The position numbers were made by a program, and so were the translations under genes. Below are positions 18,291 to 27,611 of a DNA stretch of 64,000 bases, in pieces (within the stretch, counting starts at the first letter, position 1; each line of letters begins with the position of its first letter). The DNA is from Streptomyces justiciae. GTDB taxonomy: Bacteria > Actinomycetota > Actinomycetes > Streptomycetales > Streptomycetaceae. Under the pieces are notes generated by a model. The model did no database searches. It saw only the letters and a program-made list of their open reading frames with translations, and was not told where the DNA came from. Where the stretch lies: NCBI RefSeq assembly GCF_015163075.1, contig NZ_JADDXU010000015.1:124001-188000 (forward strand). Reading direction: 5' to 3'.

Positions 18291-18467
18291 ATGTTGGCCA
18301 TCGTTTCCGCAGTCCTGTTCTTCATCGCGTTCCTGATCAACGCGGCTGACATCTCGACCAATGACACCTTCAGCTCGACCAATGTGATGCTCCTCGGGCT
18401 GGCCGTGCTCGCTTTGCATCTCGCGGGTATCGGCAGCGGCTGGTCGCGTGGCGGCCGCAGACGCTGA
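18291..18467 (+). CDS. Small membrane protein
   Basis: A 58-residue protein with a perfect AAGGAGG 8 nt before its ATG. It has two hydrophobic segments (about 2-18 and 33-48) joined by a short polar loop NAADISTNDTFSSTN, and a basic tail WSRGGRRR. Very small two-helix membrane proteins of this type are common in Streptomyces and may respond to cell stress. The strong ribosome site and codon use support a real gene. Confidence 0.7.
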   Translation: MLAIVSAVLFFIAFLINAADISTNDTFSSTNVMLLGLAVLALHLAGIGSGWSRGGRRR

Positions 18468-18712
18468 CACCGGCGCCGTCACGCGCGCTGATGCCGACCG
18501 TGCTCAGTCATGGGTCCGCGTGGTGCCCGGTCCGCACCGTTCACAGGCGGGACCTGTCGGGTCGACCAGGGACGAAGCCCCAGGCTGAGGGCGGCGGCTG
18601 CCGTGTTGCCGAGGTGGACATGGCGCCGCCGGTCGCGGCACGCGGCAGCCTGCACGAAGCTGCGGAAGACGGACGAGATCTTCCTGCACTGTCCACAGCC
18701 CCTGCGCGTCAC
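18468..18712. other. No gene seen
   Basis: No recognisable coding sequence or structured site. Confidence 0.3.
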
Positions 18713-18910
18713 TCACGCGGGGACGGAACAACGCCTCGACGGACCCTGGTTATGCGGGGTGAATACGATCAGATCAGCGCCGAACGTCTCGGCGGTCTCG
18801 GTGATCGACTCGGCCACCTCAGTGGTCAGGCCCCGGGTGGGGCTGGCGGACGCCAGGACGCCCTTCTCGCCAGCGCCTAACACTGAGGTGCGAATTCTGT
18901 ATGTCATCGC
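18713..18910 (-). pseudogene. Fragment of a universal stress protein domain
   Basis: The minus strand gives RTSVLGAGEKGVLASASPTR then VAESITETAETFGADLIVFT, the second half of a UspA domain (pattern: I-A-E-x-A-E-E-x-G-A-D-L-I-V-x-G). The G-x2-G-x9-G(S/T) nucleotide motif of USPs is lost and there is no start. The adjoining stretch to 19301 shows nothing else. Confidence 0.45.
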
Positions 18911-19301
18911 CTCCGCCGCCACCGTCGTCGCCCTCAAGGACGACACCGGTCGCTCCTCACGCTGGTGCTGATCGGTGGCGCCCGTACGCCCCGAGGGCGA
19001 CAGGCGGCGCACGGGGCAGTGTCGACCGCCTCGCACGGGTCACCCAGCATTCCCGGTTCGGTTTGCCGTCCCGGCGGGCACTGGTGCGGGCCAGGCGTTC
19101 TGCCGCCGGGGGATGAAGGACGAGGTGCCCGACCACGTGGTTGCTTGTGGGACCTCTTTGGTCTGCGGGGCAGCGGGTAAGCACCAGGGGGTCTGGATGC
19201 GGTCGAGTGCATGCTGCTGATCAGAGGCCGTCGTGCTCGGCTGCTCGGCGCAGGGGCATGTGTGCCTGAGCCGTCTCACACCCCTGCGGTCAGGGTGCGC
19301 T

Positions 19302-19868
19302 TCAGGGCGTACTGAGCGTGGCCAGGTAGGTGGTCACCAGGGTGCGGGCCCAGTCTGCGGTGGCGGGTTCGGGGGTGAAGACGGCGCGGTAGTAGACCGG
19401 GCCGAGGAGGAAGTCCGCCGCGCTCTCCACGTCGATTGCCGTTCCCCCGCGGTCCTGTTCGCGCTGGATGATGGCGGCGAGCTGGCGGTGGCGGTCCTCG
19501 ACGCAGGCGCAGCCGCCTGCCGGACCGGAGCCGATGGTCGCGCGCATGAGGGCGAGGGTGTCGGGGTCGGCGACATCGGTGGCCACGTCGGCGAGCCAGC
19601 GTCGCAGGTCGTCGGCCAGGGAGCCGGAGTCGGGGACGACCAGGTCGTCGGTGAAGCGGCTGCCGGCGACGTCGGTGAGCAGCTGGGCGATGGATCCCCA
19701 GCGCCGGTACAGGGTGGTGGGGTGCACACCGGCGCGTGCGGCCACCGCGGGCAGGGTCAAAGTCTCCGCCTCCTCCTCGGCGAGGAGTTCCGCGACAGCG
19801 CGATGGACGGCCGCCCGCACCTTCGCGGAGCGGCCGCCGGGACGTACCTGGGTCGACGAGTCAGCCAT
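19302..19868 (-). CDS. TetR family regulator of the divergent MFS gene
   Basis: A 188-residue TetR protein. The helix-turn-helix is at about 35-60 (LTLPAVAARAGVHPTTLYRRW). The C-terminal domain contains a GPAGGCACVEDRH segment with two cysteines. It is divergent from an MFS transporter, and both promoters lie in a 75-bp spacer with a strong inverted repeat, the classic arrangement of a repressor with its drug-efflux target. Confidence 0.9.
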   Translation of the reverse strand: MADSSTQVRPGGRSAKVRAAVHRAVAELLAEEEAETLTLPAVAARAGVHPTTLYRRWGSIAQLLTDVAGSRFTDDLVVPDSGSLADDLRRWLADVATDVADPDTLALMRATIGSGPAGGCACVEDRHRQLAAIIQREQDRGGTAIDVESAADFLLGPVYYRAVFTPEPATADWARTLVTTYLATLSTP

Positions 19869-19880
19869 GAGGAAATTATC

Positions 19881-19929
19881 GCACTGATCGCTGCGTTAGT
19901 GGTAGCGTCCTAAACGCATCGATCACTGC
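19881..19929. promoter_or_regulatory. Paired operators for the TetR/MFS divergent promoter
   Basis: GCACTGATCGCTGCGTTA (19881-19898) reappears as an inverted copy TAAACGCATCGATCACTGC (19911-19929), with only two substitutions and one extra base. The two arms cover the spacer between the divergent starts and are the likely TetR binding sites. Confidence 0.7.
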
Positions 19930-19943
19930 TTTTGGAGTTCGCC

Positions 19944-21227
19944 GTGTCCGGTCCCGCCCCCTCTCAGCTCCAGCCCTCCGCACCGTCCGCCGACCAAGTG
20001 GCGCCACCGGAGGAAAGGCGACGACGACTGAGCCGCCCCGTGGCCTTCGCCTCTCTCGCGGTCGTTTTCGTGCTCTTCATGGCTGCCTCCAGCGCGCCCT
20101 CCCCGCTCTACGTCGTCTACCAGCAGCAGTGGCACTTCACCGCCACCACCCTCACCACGGTCTTCGCCGTCTACGTGCTCGGCATGATCGGGGCGCTCCT
20201 CGTCCTCGGCGCCCTCTCCGACCACCTCGGCCGCCGTCCGGTCCTGCTCTCCGCGATCGCACTCGAAGCCGTCTCCATGGTTCTGTTCCTCACAGCGGGA
20301 AGCGTCGGCCTGCTGCTGACCGCCCGCCTCGTCCAGGGCATCGCCACCGGGGCGGCGATGACCACACTCGGCGCCGCCCTGTCCGACCTCAACCCCGCGC
20401 ACGCCCCGCACCGGGCAGGCCTCGTCACGGGCACCGCGCCGACCTTCGGACTCGGACTGGGCGCGCTGGGATGCGGGCTCCTCGTCGAATACGGTCCGCA
20501 CCCCACCCGCCTCGTCTACGTGCTGCTGCTCCTTGCTCTGGTCGTGGCCGGTGCCCTGCTGTCGGCCCTGCCCGAGACCTCGCTGCGGCGCCCCGGTGCC
20601 GCCCGTTCCCTCCAGCCCCGCCTGCGCATCGCCCCCCACCTGCGGGCCGACCTGCTGAGCCTGGTCCCGATCCTCATCGCGAGCTGGGCGCTCGGCGGCC
20701 TCTACCTTTCCCTCGGCCCGTCCGTCGCCGCCGGCCTGTTCGGCCTCTCCAACCACGTCGTCGGCGGACTCGTGGTCACCCTGCTCACCGGCCCGGCCTT
20801 CCTCACCGCCCTCGCCCTGCGCGGCTGGCCCGTCGGACGAACCCTCGCCGTCAGCGCGATGCTCCTCCTGGCCGGCACGGCAGTCGCCCTGACCGGTGTG
20901 GAAGCGCACTCCCTGACCGCGGCCGCGCTCGGCACCGCGATCGCGGGCGTCGGATTCGGCGGCTCCGCCCTGGCCAGCTTCGGCACCCTGGCCCGGATAG
21001 CCCGCCCCGCCGAACGCAGCGAACTGTTCTCCGTCGCCTTCGTCATCTCCTACCTGGCCTTCAGCATCCCCGCCGTGATCGCAGGCATCGCCGCCACGCA
21101 CGCCGGCCTGAAGGACACCTTCGTCACCTACGCGGCCACGGTCGCCGCACTGTGCGCCCTGGCCCTGCTCGCGCAACGCCTGCGCATGGGCCGGGCCCCT
21201 GTCACCCCAGGCGTTCCCCAGGCCTGA
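19944..21227 (+). CDS. MFS transporter
   Basis: About 427 residues with 12 predicted membrane segments. The GTG at 19944 is preferred, with GGAG 6 nt upstream; the TTG at 19932 is less likely. Residues 60-90 carry the family loop motif after TM2 (GALSDHLGRRPVLL). It resembles drug/sugar-cation efflux members of the major facilitator superfamily, probably expelling a hydrophobic compound when the adjacent TetR is released. Substrate unknown. A strong hairpin ends the unit. Confidence 0.9.
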   Translation: MSGPAPSQLQPSAPSADQVAPPEERRRRLSRPVAFASLAVVFVLFMAASSAPSPLYVVYQQQWHFTATTLTTVFAVYVLGMIGALLVLGALSDHLGRRPVLLSAIALEAVSMVLFLTAGSVGLLLTARLVQGIATGAAMTTLGAALSDLNPAHAPHRAGLVTGTAPTFGLGLGALGCGLLVEYGPHPTRLVYVLLLLALVVAGALLSALPETSLRRPGAARSLQPRLRIAPHLRADLLSLVPILIASWALGGLYLSLGPSVAAGLFGLSNHVVGGLVVTLLTGPAFLTALALRGWPVGRTLAVSAMLLLAGTAVALTGVEAHSLTAAALGTAIAGVGFGGSALASFGTLARIARPAERSELFSVAFVISYLAFSIPAVIAGIAATHAGLKDTFVTYAATVAALCALALLAQRLRMGRAPVTPGVPQA

Positions 21228-21245
21228 GGAGCCACCCGAGTACGG

Positions 21246-21276
21246 GTCGCCGCGGCTGGCCCGATGCCGCGGCGAC
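21246..21276 (+). terminator. Terminator of the MFS gene
   Basis: Arms GTCGCCGCGGC and GCCGCGGCGAC are perfect 11-bp complements around a 9-nt loop, 18 bp after the stop codon. Confidence 0.75.
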
Positions 21277-21784
21277 CTCGATGTGTCGGATGGCCGGTTG
21301 ACTGCTGTCCGTGAGCGCGCCGGTGTCATACGGCGCTCGGGCGGGCTCCGCGTCCGAGGGCCGCATGCGTAGTCGTCGGGGGTTCGACATCAGAAGGCCG
21401 AACCACGCGCTTGCATGGCGAAGAACGTACAAGAACCCGGTGGAGTCAGCGCCTTGGATCATTCCGGGCGACGGCGGCTTCCCACCCGAAGTCTCCCGCC
21501 CCAGCTCGTACGACAAGAGGCAGACACAGCACCCCATCGTCGCCTCAAAACTCCGTGCTGTTCCTGGCATTCTGCGGCAGCGATGGTCAGGTCCGCTGCG
21601 GCAGTGGAGATCGGCGGCCGACGCCGAGAGGCACGATCAAGAGGGAACACGATGGGCGTGGGCGAAGGTGTAACCGTCCCGGCGCAGACCCGATCACGCC
21701 GTCTCGCTGCACCACAGTTCAGCTGATCGAGGGCGGACGACAGCGGGGTGCGTCGGCGAGTAACCGGGCGGACGCGTCTGTCAT
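21277..21784. other. No gene seen
   Basis: Several frames are open but none resembles a protein family or has a good ribosome site. Given the chimeric remnant next to it, this may also be rearranged debris. Confidence 0.35.
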
Positions 21785-22140
21785 TCAGGTTCCCGCGCTG
21801 GCAGCCGTGGCGACGACGACGGTGAGCCCTAGGAGCCAGCCGCCCAGAACGTCGCTGCACCAGTGCACGCCGAGAGCGATTCCCAGTCCGCCGGGGAAGA
21901 CCAGGCCGACAATCCGCCGAATCGTGGCGGTACTCGGCGCGACGCGCACGCCCAATGACGCTACGACACGGGCACCCAGGCGGGCCAAGGAGTGCTGCGG
22001 CGCGTTGGCGAACCACTGGCCGATAGCCGTGTACGAGCGTGTGCCGGCGACAACCAGCAGCACCGCCACGGACGTGACGCGCCCTCAGCGTTGACGCGGA
22101 TCCGGCAACAGCCGCAACCAGCTCCGATCGTGCGAGGCGA
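21785..22140 (-). pseudogene. Chimeric remnant: ISAs1-like transposase N-terminus joined to PAP2 phosphatase C-terminus
   Basis: Reading 5'->3' on the minus strand, DPRQR, a stop, then VTSVAVLLVVAGTRSYTAIG, QWFANAPQHSLARLGAR and STATIRRIVGLVFPGGL match the N-terminal domain of ISAs1-family transposases. The same frame then continues GIALGVHWCSDVLGGWLLGL, which is the C3 motif (R-x5-G-x-H-x-x-S-D-V-L-G-G) and last helix of PAP2-type phosphatases. The two parts come from unrelated genes, so a deletion or recombination has joined them at about 21905. Confidence 0.6.
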
Positions 22141-22236
22141 CTTGGGAAGGTCACCCGGTCACCTGGTCAACCGGAGCTTCGCTGCGTGCGTGACGGCCCA
22201 GCCCGCGCTCGTTGGACCGTCGTGTCCTGAGGGCCT

Positions 22237-22635
22237 TCAGGGCTGGTCGTACCAGGAGAACGCCGCTATCCGCCAGCCCGCCGGGGTGCGGACGAACTGG
22301 ATGGTCTTGGTCCCGCCGCCCTCGAACGGCTCGCCGTCCAGGATTCCGGCCTTCCGGTACTCGCCGAAGCGCGACGCGATGTCGCCCGCGATCTCGGTTC
22401 GCTCGGAGGTCTCCCACTCCGAGAACTCGACCAACCGGCCGTCGGCGAGCAGGCGTTCGCGTGGCTCGATGAACTCGTCCACGCTGTAGACCGTGTACTT
22501 CGGTCCGGTCAGCACGATCACACCACCCGGAACGACCAGCCGCCGGATCCGGGCCACGTCCGCGGCCTTGCCACCGCGGTTGTCGAAGGCTCCGAAGAAC
22601 TCGGCGGTTACCGCGTCAATCTCGATCTTGGACAT
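22237..22635 (-). CDS. SnoaL/DUF4440-like NTF2-fold protein
   Basis: A 132-residue single-domain protein. The N-terminal helix with FFGAFDNRGGKAADVARIRR, the central VEFSEWETSERTEIAGDI and the last strand WRIAAFSWYDQP match the NTF2-like fold (DUF4440/SnoaL group). Such proteins act as small hydrolases, isomerases or binding proteins; nothing here shows which. It appears to be a single gene flanked by debris. Confidence 0.75.
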   Translation of the reverse strand: MSKIEIDAVTAEFFGAFDNRGGKAADVARIRRLVVPGGVIVLTGPKYTVYSVDEFIEPRERLLADGRLVEFSEWETSERTEIAGDIASRFGEYRKAGILDGEPFEGGGTKTIQFVRTPAGWRIAAFSWYDQP

Positions 22636-22739
22636 GGCGCGACGGTAACACCGCTTCGGGCAACGGACATGGCGTCGAGGCGACTTCGACCCAGGGCGCC
22701 CACGAGATCATGCGACTTTGCAACAGCCCTGCGTGGTCG

Positions 22740-23400
22740 GCAGCTTGGCGGTTTCCGTTGTGACAGCAGCAGGCCTACCAGCTGATCCGTTCAGGCATGC
22801 CTCGGTATGCAGGTGCGGTGGTTCTGGTCACAGGTTGGTCCAGGGGTGCGGTTCGCCGCCCGTCAGTGGTGCCCATACCGGCGCGGACGGACCGTGCTTT
22901 TCGATGTCTTACAGGATGCTGGCACCGAGTGGTGCTTGCCGGGCGAGGGTGGCGACGAGGGGGTGTTGGGCGGTCAGTCGTATTCAGTGGGCGCCGGTGA
23001 CGATGAATAGGACGCGGGGGACGACGGGGTACCAGCGCAACCATGCCGGGCCGGTGGAGGCGGTTCGGCGACGGCCGACCGGTTGCGCTTCGTACTGGAA
23101 CAGCCTGGCGTACTCGATGAGTGTGGTCCGGCCAACCTCCGCGAACGCACGCAGCCTGCGCCGGTGTTCGCCGTCGGTGGCGGTGTAGTGCGGGACGGCG
23201 TCGGCGACGAGGCGTTCGCCTTCGCCAATGGAGTGGGCGACCTCGGGAGTCCAGTCCCATGGTCCGTGTTCGTGTCCGAGCCGGCGAGCGTCTGTGGCGA
23301 AGGGCAGGCGGGTGCGTGTGACGCACAGCGTGTGCGGATCGACCAAAGGGCAAGTGGTTTTGGGAGAAGTGCGCCGATCTGAAGGACCTGTTCATCGATG
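22740..23400 (-). pseudogene. Remnant of a replication-relaxation family protein
   Basis: One minus-strand frame (start about 23346) gives RTRLPFATDARRLGHEHGPW then EVAHSIGEGERLVADAVPHY and RTTLIEYARLFQYEAQPVGR, typical of the actinobacterial plasmid/ICE replication-relaxation proteins. A second frame continues with HPLVATLARQAPLGASIL, a stop, and DIEKHGPSAPVWAPLTGGEP. A frameshift and stop codons have destroyed the gene. Confidence 0.6.
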
Positions 23401-23562
23401 GCAACTGACCGTCAATCCTGATGAAGCGCTCCGGGCCTGGTGGACACTCGCGGTCTGCCCCGATCCAGGGTCGACCGGCTGTGGCTTGATCGATCGTTGT
23501 GTGATGGCCGCGTCGGGCTGAGACTGCTGTGGCCAGACAGCGACGCGACGACGGGGCGCTTG

Positions 23563-24597
23563 GTGAAACGCATTCACTTCACGGCGGAGGACTTGGCGCG
23601 GACTCGCGTGGCCACGACAATCGGCGTGGCGGCGGAGACGTTTGACAGTGTGAGGCTGTTGAAGGACCGCGACGCCAGTCTCGCATTCCGTCGCTGGCGG
23701 GTGGCCGTGCATGGCCGGCTCGGTGAACAGGCTGGCCCGCTGGCCGCGTTGATGCCCACGCGCGGTCCGCTGATCGACGCGATGAGCCTGATGGGCGACA
23801 CGGCATCCGTCGACGAGGCGGTGGACAACTTGATGGCGGCTCCTCGCGCCCTGATGCGTCTCGAGCTGGAGAACCTCGCCTTCCACCCCACCCACCGTTC
23901 CTGGGCCCGCAACCTGATGGACGGCGACCGGGAAGCTCGCTTCCAGGTGGCCGCGGCACTCCGAGCCTGCCACAGCGTCACCGTCGCTCCTTACTGGAGC
24001 AGGGTGCGCTCCCATCTGAGCGAGGTCCGTGACGCGTTCGTGAGCACGATGGCCGACGGCGGGGTCGAGCAGCTCTTCACCACACTCTGCGGCCCGTTGG
24101 TTCGCTGGCGCCCGCCTGTGCTCGAAGTGGCCCACCGGCACGATGCGGACATCCACTTGAACGGGCGAGGTCTCGTTATCGCGCCGACGTTGTTCTCCGC
24201 ACCTCAGATTGAACTTCTGTCTCCGCCACTGGACCCGGCCCGGGCACCTACTCTGGCCGTTCCTACCCTCAGTGGGACCTCGCTCGACACCGAGCTGTGG
24301 GAGGGCGCCGGCCAGTCCACCGCCCAGTCACTTGACGACTTGCTGGGACGCACCAGGGCTGCGGTGCTGCGGACGGCCGTCGGCGGATGCAGCACCACGG
24401 AACTGGCCCGACGTCTGAACATCTCGCCGGCGACCGCAAGCCACCATACGACGGTGCTGCGCAACGCCCACCTGATCACCACCCGGCGGGAAGGCAAAGC
24501 AGTCCTCCACACCCTCACGTCACTGGGTATCGCCCTGCTGGAGCAGAGCTACCCCTTTGCCAGGCGCCTGTCAGTCCTGGACCAAGCCACTCGGTGA
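23563..24597 (+). CDS. ArsR-like winged-helix regulator with DUF5937-type N-terminal region
   Basis: About 344 residues starting at the GTG at 23563, where the typical opening KRIHFTAEDLARTRVA begins; upstream codons belong to other debris. Residues 285-340 form a winged helix-turn-helix (TELARRLNISPATASHHTTV). The long N-terminal part is the DUF5937-like domain of many Streptomyces ArsR proteins, which replaces metal-binding cysteines with a probable ligand pocket. No target gene is adjacent on the same strand, so its role is unknown. Confidence 0.85.
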   Translation: MKRIHFTAEDLARTRVATTIGVAAETFDSVRLLKDRDASLAFRRWRVAVHGRLGEQAGPLAALMPTRGPLIDAMSLMGDTASVDEAVDNLMAAPRALMRLELENLAFHPTHRSWARNLMDGDREARFQVAAALRACHSVTVAPYWSRVRSHLSEVRDAFVSTMADGGVEQLFTTLCGPLVRWRPPVLEVAHRHDADIHLNGRGLVIAPTLFSAPQIELLSPPLDPARAPTLAVPTLSGTSLDTELWEGAGQSTAQSLDDLLGRTRAAVLRTAVGGCSTTELARRLNISPATASHHTTVLRNAHLITTRREGKAVLHTLTSLGIALLEQSYPFARRLSVLDQATR

Positions 24598-24689
24598 CAA
24601 GAGAGGACTGGAAGTCGGCGTATGCGCGACATCGGGCGGAACCGGTAGTCGCGGACCATGCTGCAGTGATTCCTGATGTGGTCCGTCAA

Positions 24690-24837
24690 GCCGCGAGAGC
24701 ACCGGGTGGGGTCAGCTCGTAGCGTCACCCGTCGGGGAGGAGCGCCCGGAGGACGTCACGCGGCGGCGGGCCAGAGCGATCACGGCTTGGGTATGGCGCT
24801 TGCCCTGGGCGCGTTTGCGGTCGCCGACTGAAGTGAC
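24690..24837 (-). pseudogene. C-terminal remnant of an IS110-family transposase
   Basis: The minus strand reads RAQGKRHTQAVIALARRRV, then after a shift DVLRALLPDG, a stop, and RYELTPPGALAA before a final stop. This is the last 45 residues of IS110/IS1111-type transposases (K-R-H-x-Q-A-x-x-A-L-A-R-R-R-x-x-V-L-W-A). It is not a copy of the intact IS110-type element 3 kb away, whose tail differs. Confidence 0.6.
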
Positions 24838-25083
24838 TCATTGATTCCGGCTGCGCATGGACGTTGGGCGGCATCCCGGACCGGCAGAGCACGACGCTGA
24901 CTTTGTCCCGCAGATCGGAGTTGCCCGGAGGGAAGACAGCGGGCATCCCAAGAGGTAACCACGGGATCGATAGCGATAGTTGGCCTCGCGCAGGGATAGT
25001 TGGCCACATGATCGGCTGGACACACCCCACGTGGTTTCGCCGATGAGCCCGGATGAGCAAGGACCCTGTGGAGCCGCCACGCG

Positions 25084-27303
25084 ATGACTACGCCACTTTC
25101 CTCCGTACCTCCTGCGCCTTCCTGGCCACACTGCGGACACGAAGCGGACCCAGCCGGCGATCCGGTCGGATGCCGCGGCATCCACGTCCCCGGCCACACT
25201 TTCTGCCTGGCCCATCTGCCCGACGCCGACCGCACGACCTACCTGGCCGGCCTGACTCCCGGCGCCGAGATCGACTGCCGCGGCACACCCTTCACCACAC
25301 CCCTGCTCAACGCCCTCCGAAGCGCGCTCCACGACGCCGCCACAGGAAACGATCATTTCGGCCGCGCCAGGTTCGACGGAGCTGAGTTCTCCGGCGGCGC
25401 CGCATTCGACGGGGTCCAGTTCTCCGGCCGCACCTCGTTCAACGGAGCGCAGTTCTCCGGCCGCACCTCGTTCAGGGAAGCGCAGTTCTCCAATGACGCA
25501 ACGTTCGACGCGGTGCGGTTCATCAGCGAGGCGAGGTTCAGCCGAGTCGAGTTCTCCAGCAGCGCCGCGTTCGAGCATGCGGAGTTCTCCGGCGATGTGG
25601 GGTTCGAGGAGGCACAGTTCTTGGGCGACGCCTGGTTCAACCGCGCCCAGTTCTCGGGCCGTACGAGGTTCGACCAGGTGCGGTTCGCCGACCGCGCCGG
25701 CTTCACCGGGGCGCAGTTCTCCGGTGCCACCTGGTTCGGCAGGGCACAGTTCTCTCGCACCACCTCGTTCGGCCGGGTGCGGTTCTCCGACGATGCCAGG
25801 TTCGACCGGGCGCAGTTCTCCGACCACGCCAGGTTCGACGAGGCGCAGTTCTGCGGCGACGCAGGCTTCGGAGAGGTGCAGTTCTCCGGCGATACGGGGT
25901 TCGACCGGGCGCAGTTCTCCGGTACCGCCTGGTTCGACGGGGCACGGTTCGCCGGTAACGCCTGGTTCAGTGAGGGGCAGTTCGTTGGCCGTACCTCATT
26001 CGACCGGGCGCGGTTCTCCGGCGACGCGGCATTCGGCCAGACGCGGTTCTCCAGCCTTGCCCAGTTCACTGAGGCGCAGTTCTCCGGCCCCGCCGGATTC
26101 AGCGGCGCGCAGTTCTCCGGCGATGCCTTGTTCTACCGGGCAAGGTTCGAGGGCGTGCCGGTGATGGGACCGCTGGTGTGCGCGGGCCGAGTGAGTCTGG
26201 ACGCGGCGGTGTTCACGCTGCCCGTGACGCTGGAGATGGCGGCGCGGAACGTGTCGTGCGGGCGAACCAGCTGGGAGTCGACGGCGACCGTACGCCTGCG
26301 GTACGCGGCCGTGGACCTCAGCCACTCGGTCCTCGCGGCCCCCGTGGCGATCACCGTCCATGCCGCTGAGTTCACCACAGCCAGAGGACCCCTCCCCGAG
26401 ACCCTGCTGTCCAGCCCATCCGACGCAGACCCCACTCACGTACGGATCACCTCGGTGCAGGGAGCAGACGCCGCGTACCTGGTCCTCACCGACACCGACC
26501 TGACCGACTGCCTGTTCTCCGGAGCCTTCCACCTCGACCAGCTCCGCCTGGAAGGACGCACCACCTTCGCGTCCACCCCCGCCGGCCTGCACCGCCGCGG
26601 ACCCTGGCCTGTGCGGTGGACCCGCCGGCGCACCCTCGCCGAGGAACACCACTGGCGCGCACAGTACGCCGGCCAGGCCGCCCCTTCCTCAGGCGCGGCA
26701 GGATCGCCAGGGCAGTGGCGGGCGGGACCACACCACCTCGACCCCGCCCGCACCCCCGGTCCCGAGGGCGTCGCCGCCCTCTACCGCCAGCTCAGGAAAG
26801 CCTTCGAGGACGCCAAGAACGAACCCGGCGCCGCCGACTTCTACTACGGCGAATGCGAGATGCGCCGCCACGACATAACCGGCACGCCGAAGGGCGAACG
26901 GCGTCTGCTGTGGGCCTACTGGCTCCTCTCCGGCTACGGCCTGCGCGCCTCCCGCGCCTTCGGCTGGCTGCTCGCAGCCATGTCGCTGACGGTGCTTCTT
27001 CTCATGGGAGTCGGCCTGCCCACCCACGACCCCGACCCGGCCACCACCGGCACCCTTCACGGCAACCGGATCAGCCTCCACACCAGCAGCCCCGACCCCG
27101 CCCTGCACGGCGGATGGCGTCAACGCATGACCTGGGCCCGCGCCGAGAAGGCCACGCGCGTCGCCATCAACTCGGTCGTGTTCCGGTCCTCCGGACAGAA
27201 CCTCACTCCCGTTGGCACCTATATCGAGATGGCTTCCCGCCTGTTCGAACCAACCCTCCTCGCCCTCGGCGCCCTGGCCGTCCGCGGACGCATCAAACGC
27301 TGA
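25084..27303 (+). CDS. Giant pentapeptide-repeat membrane protein
   Basis: A 739-residue protein from an ATG at 25084. An N-terminal segment has cysteines and histidines spaced like a zinc ribbon (C17, C30, C41, H44). Residues 92-355 are about 52 consecutive pentapeptide repeats of the A-x-F-x-x / F-S-G-x-A type, expected to fold as a right-handed quadrilateral beta helix. A second domain with scattered similar repeats runs to about 520. Residues 555-620 are a helical Y-R-Q-L-R-K-A-F-E-D domain, followed by a hydrophobic segment (about 632-655) and a second near the end. Role unknown; possibly a scaffold, or a DNA mimic or channel-associated sensor. Confidence 0.85.
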   Translation: MTTPLSSVPPAPSWPHCGHEADPAGDPVGCRGIHVPGHTFCLAHLPDADRTTYLAGLTPGAEIDCRGTPFTTPLLNALRSALHDAATGNDHFGRARFDGAEFSGGAAFDGVQFSGRTSFNGAQFSGRTSFREAQFSNDATFDAVRFISEARFSRVEFSSSAAFEHAEFSGDVGFEEAQFLGDAWFNRAQFSGRTRFDQVRFADRAGFTGAQFSGATWFGRAQFSRTTSFGRVRFSDDARFDRAQFSDHARFDEAQFCGDAGFGEVQFSGDTGFDRAQFSGTAWFDGARFAGNAWFSEGQFVGRTSFDRARFSGDAAFGQTRFSSLAQFTEAQFSGPAGFSGAQFSGDALFYRARFEGVPVMGPLVCAGRVSLDAAVFTLPVTLEMAARNVSCGRTSWESTATVRLRYAAVDLSHSVLAAPVAITVHAAEFTTARGPLPETLLSSPSDADPTHVRITSVQGADAAYLVLTDTDLTDCLFSGAFHLDQLRLEGRTTFASTPAGLHRRGPWPVRWTRRRTLAEEHHWRAQYAGQAAPSSGAAGSPGQWRAGPHHLDPARTPGPEGVAALYRQLRKAFEDAKNEPGAADFYYGECEMRRHDITGTPKGERRLLWAYWLLSGYGLRASRAFGWLLAAMSLTVLLLMGVGLPTHDPDPATTGTLHGNRISLHTSSPDPALHGGWRQRMTWARAEKATRVAINSVVFRSSGQNLTPVGTYIEMASRLFEPTLLALGALAVRGRIKR
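25357..26148 (+). repeat. DNA repeat array encoding pentapeptide repeats
   Basis: About 790 bp of imperfect 15/30-bp direct repeats with the recurring core GCGCAGTTCTCCGGC. The array is entirely coding and in frame. Adjacent units at about 25415-25475 share a run encoding QFSGRTSF twice, showing recent duplication. Confidence 0.85.
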
Positions 27304-27409
27304 GGTACGTGATGGGGGGATGAGGTTGGTGGCCGACGGGTCGATGCACACCAGGCCCCGCCGCGGCTTGACAGACCGCATTAGGAATCACCGACCTGCG
27401 GCAGCCGCT

Positions 27410-27603
27410 CGTGGCCCCGGCAATCCTTCGGGCCAGATCCAGACGGCGGTGCTGGGCAGGGCGGACTCGGAGGAGCCGCTGATGCTCCCGCTCGAGGCGA
27501 TCGAGCTGGACCCATTTCGGCGGCGGCGCGAACAGGACACGTTCTGGTGCGGGCTGCCGCTCGGAGGCTGTGGTCTTCAGCTGACCAGCAAGCTGTGCAC
27601 CGC
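27410..27603 (+). pseudogene. N-terminal remnant of a CoiA-like/nuclease-family protein, apparently cut by IS110
   Basis: The + strand reads DSEEPLMLPLEAIELDPF then REQDTFWCGLPLGGCGLQLT and SKLCT before leaving homology at about 27600. The pattern (D-T-F-W-C-G ... L-G-G-C-G-x-x-L-T-x-K-L-Y-x-D) is the start of actinobacterial CoiA-like zinc-cysteine proteins. Homology stops where the IS110-type element begins. Confidence 0.5.
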
Positions 27604-27611
27604 CCTTCTCT

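Noticed and set aside
19923..21329. Gly/Glu-rich 468-residue minus-strand frame
   Set aside because: Antisense shadow of the MFS gene; no protein family or start signal.
25357..26148. Regular DNA repeats that might be a CRISPR array
   Set aside because: The repeats are coding, in frame, adjoin without unique spacers and encode pentapeptide motifs.
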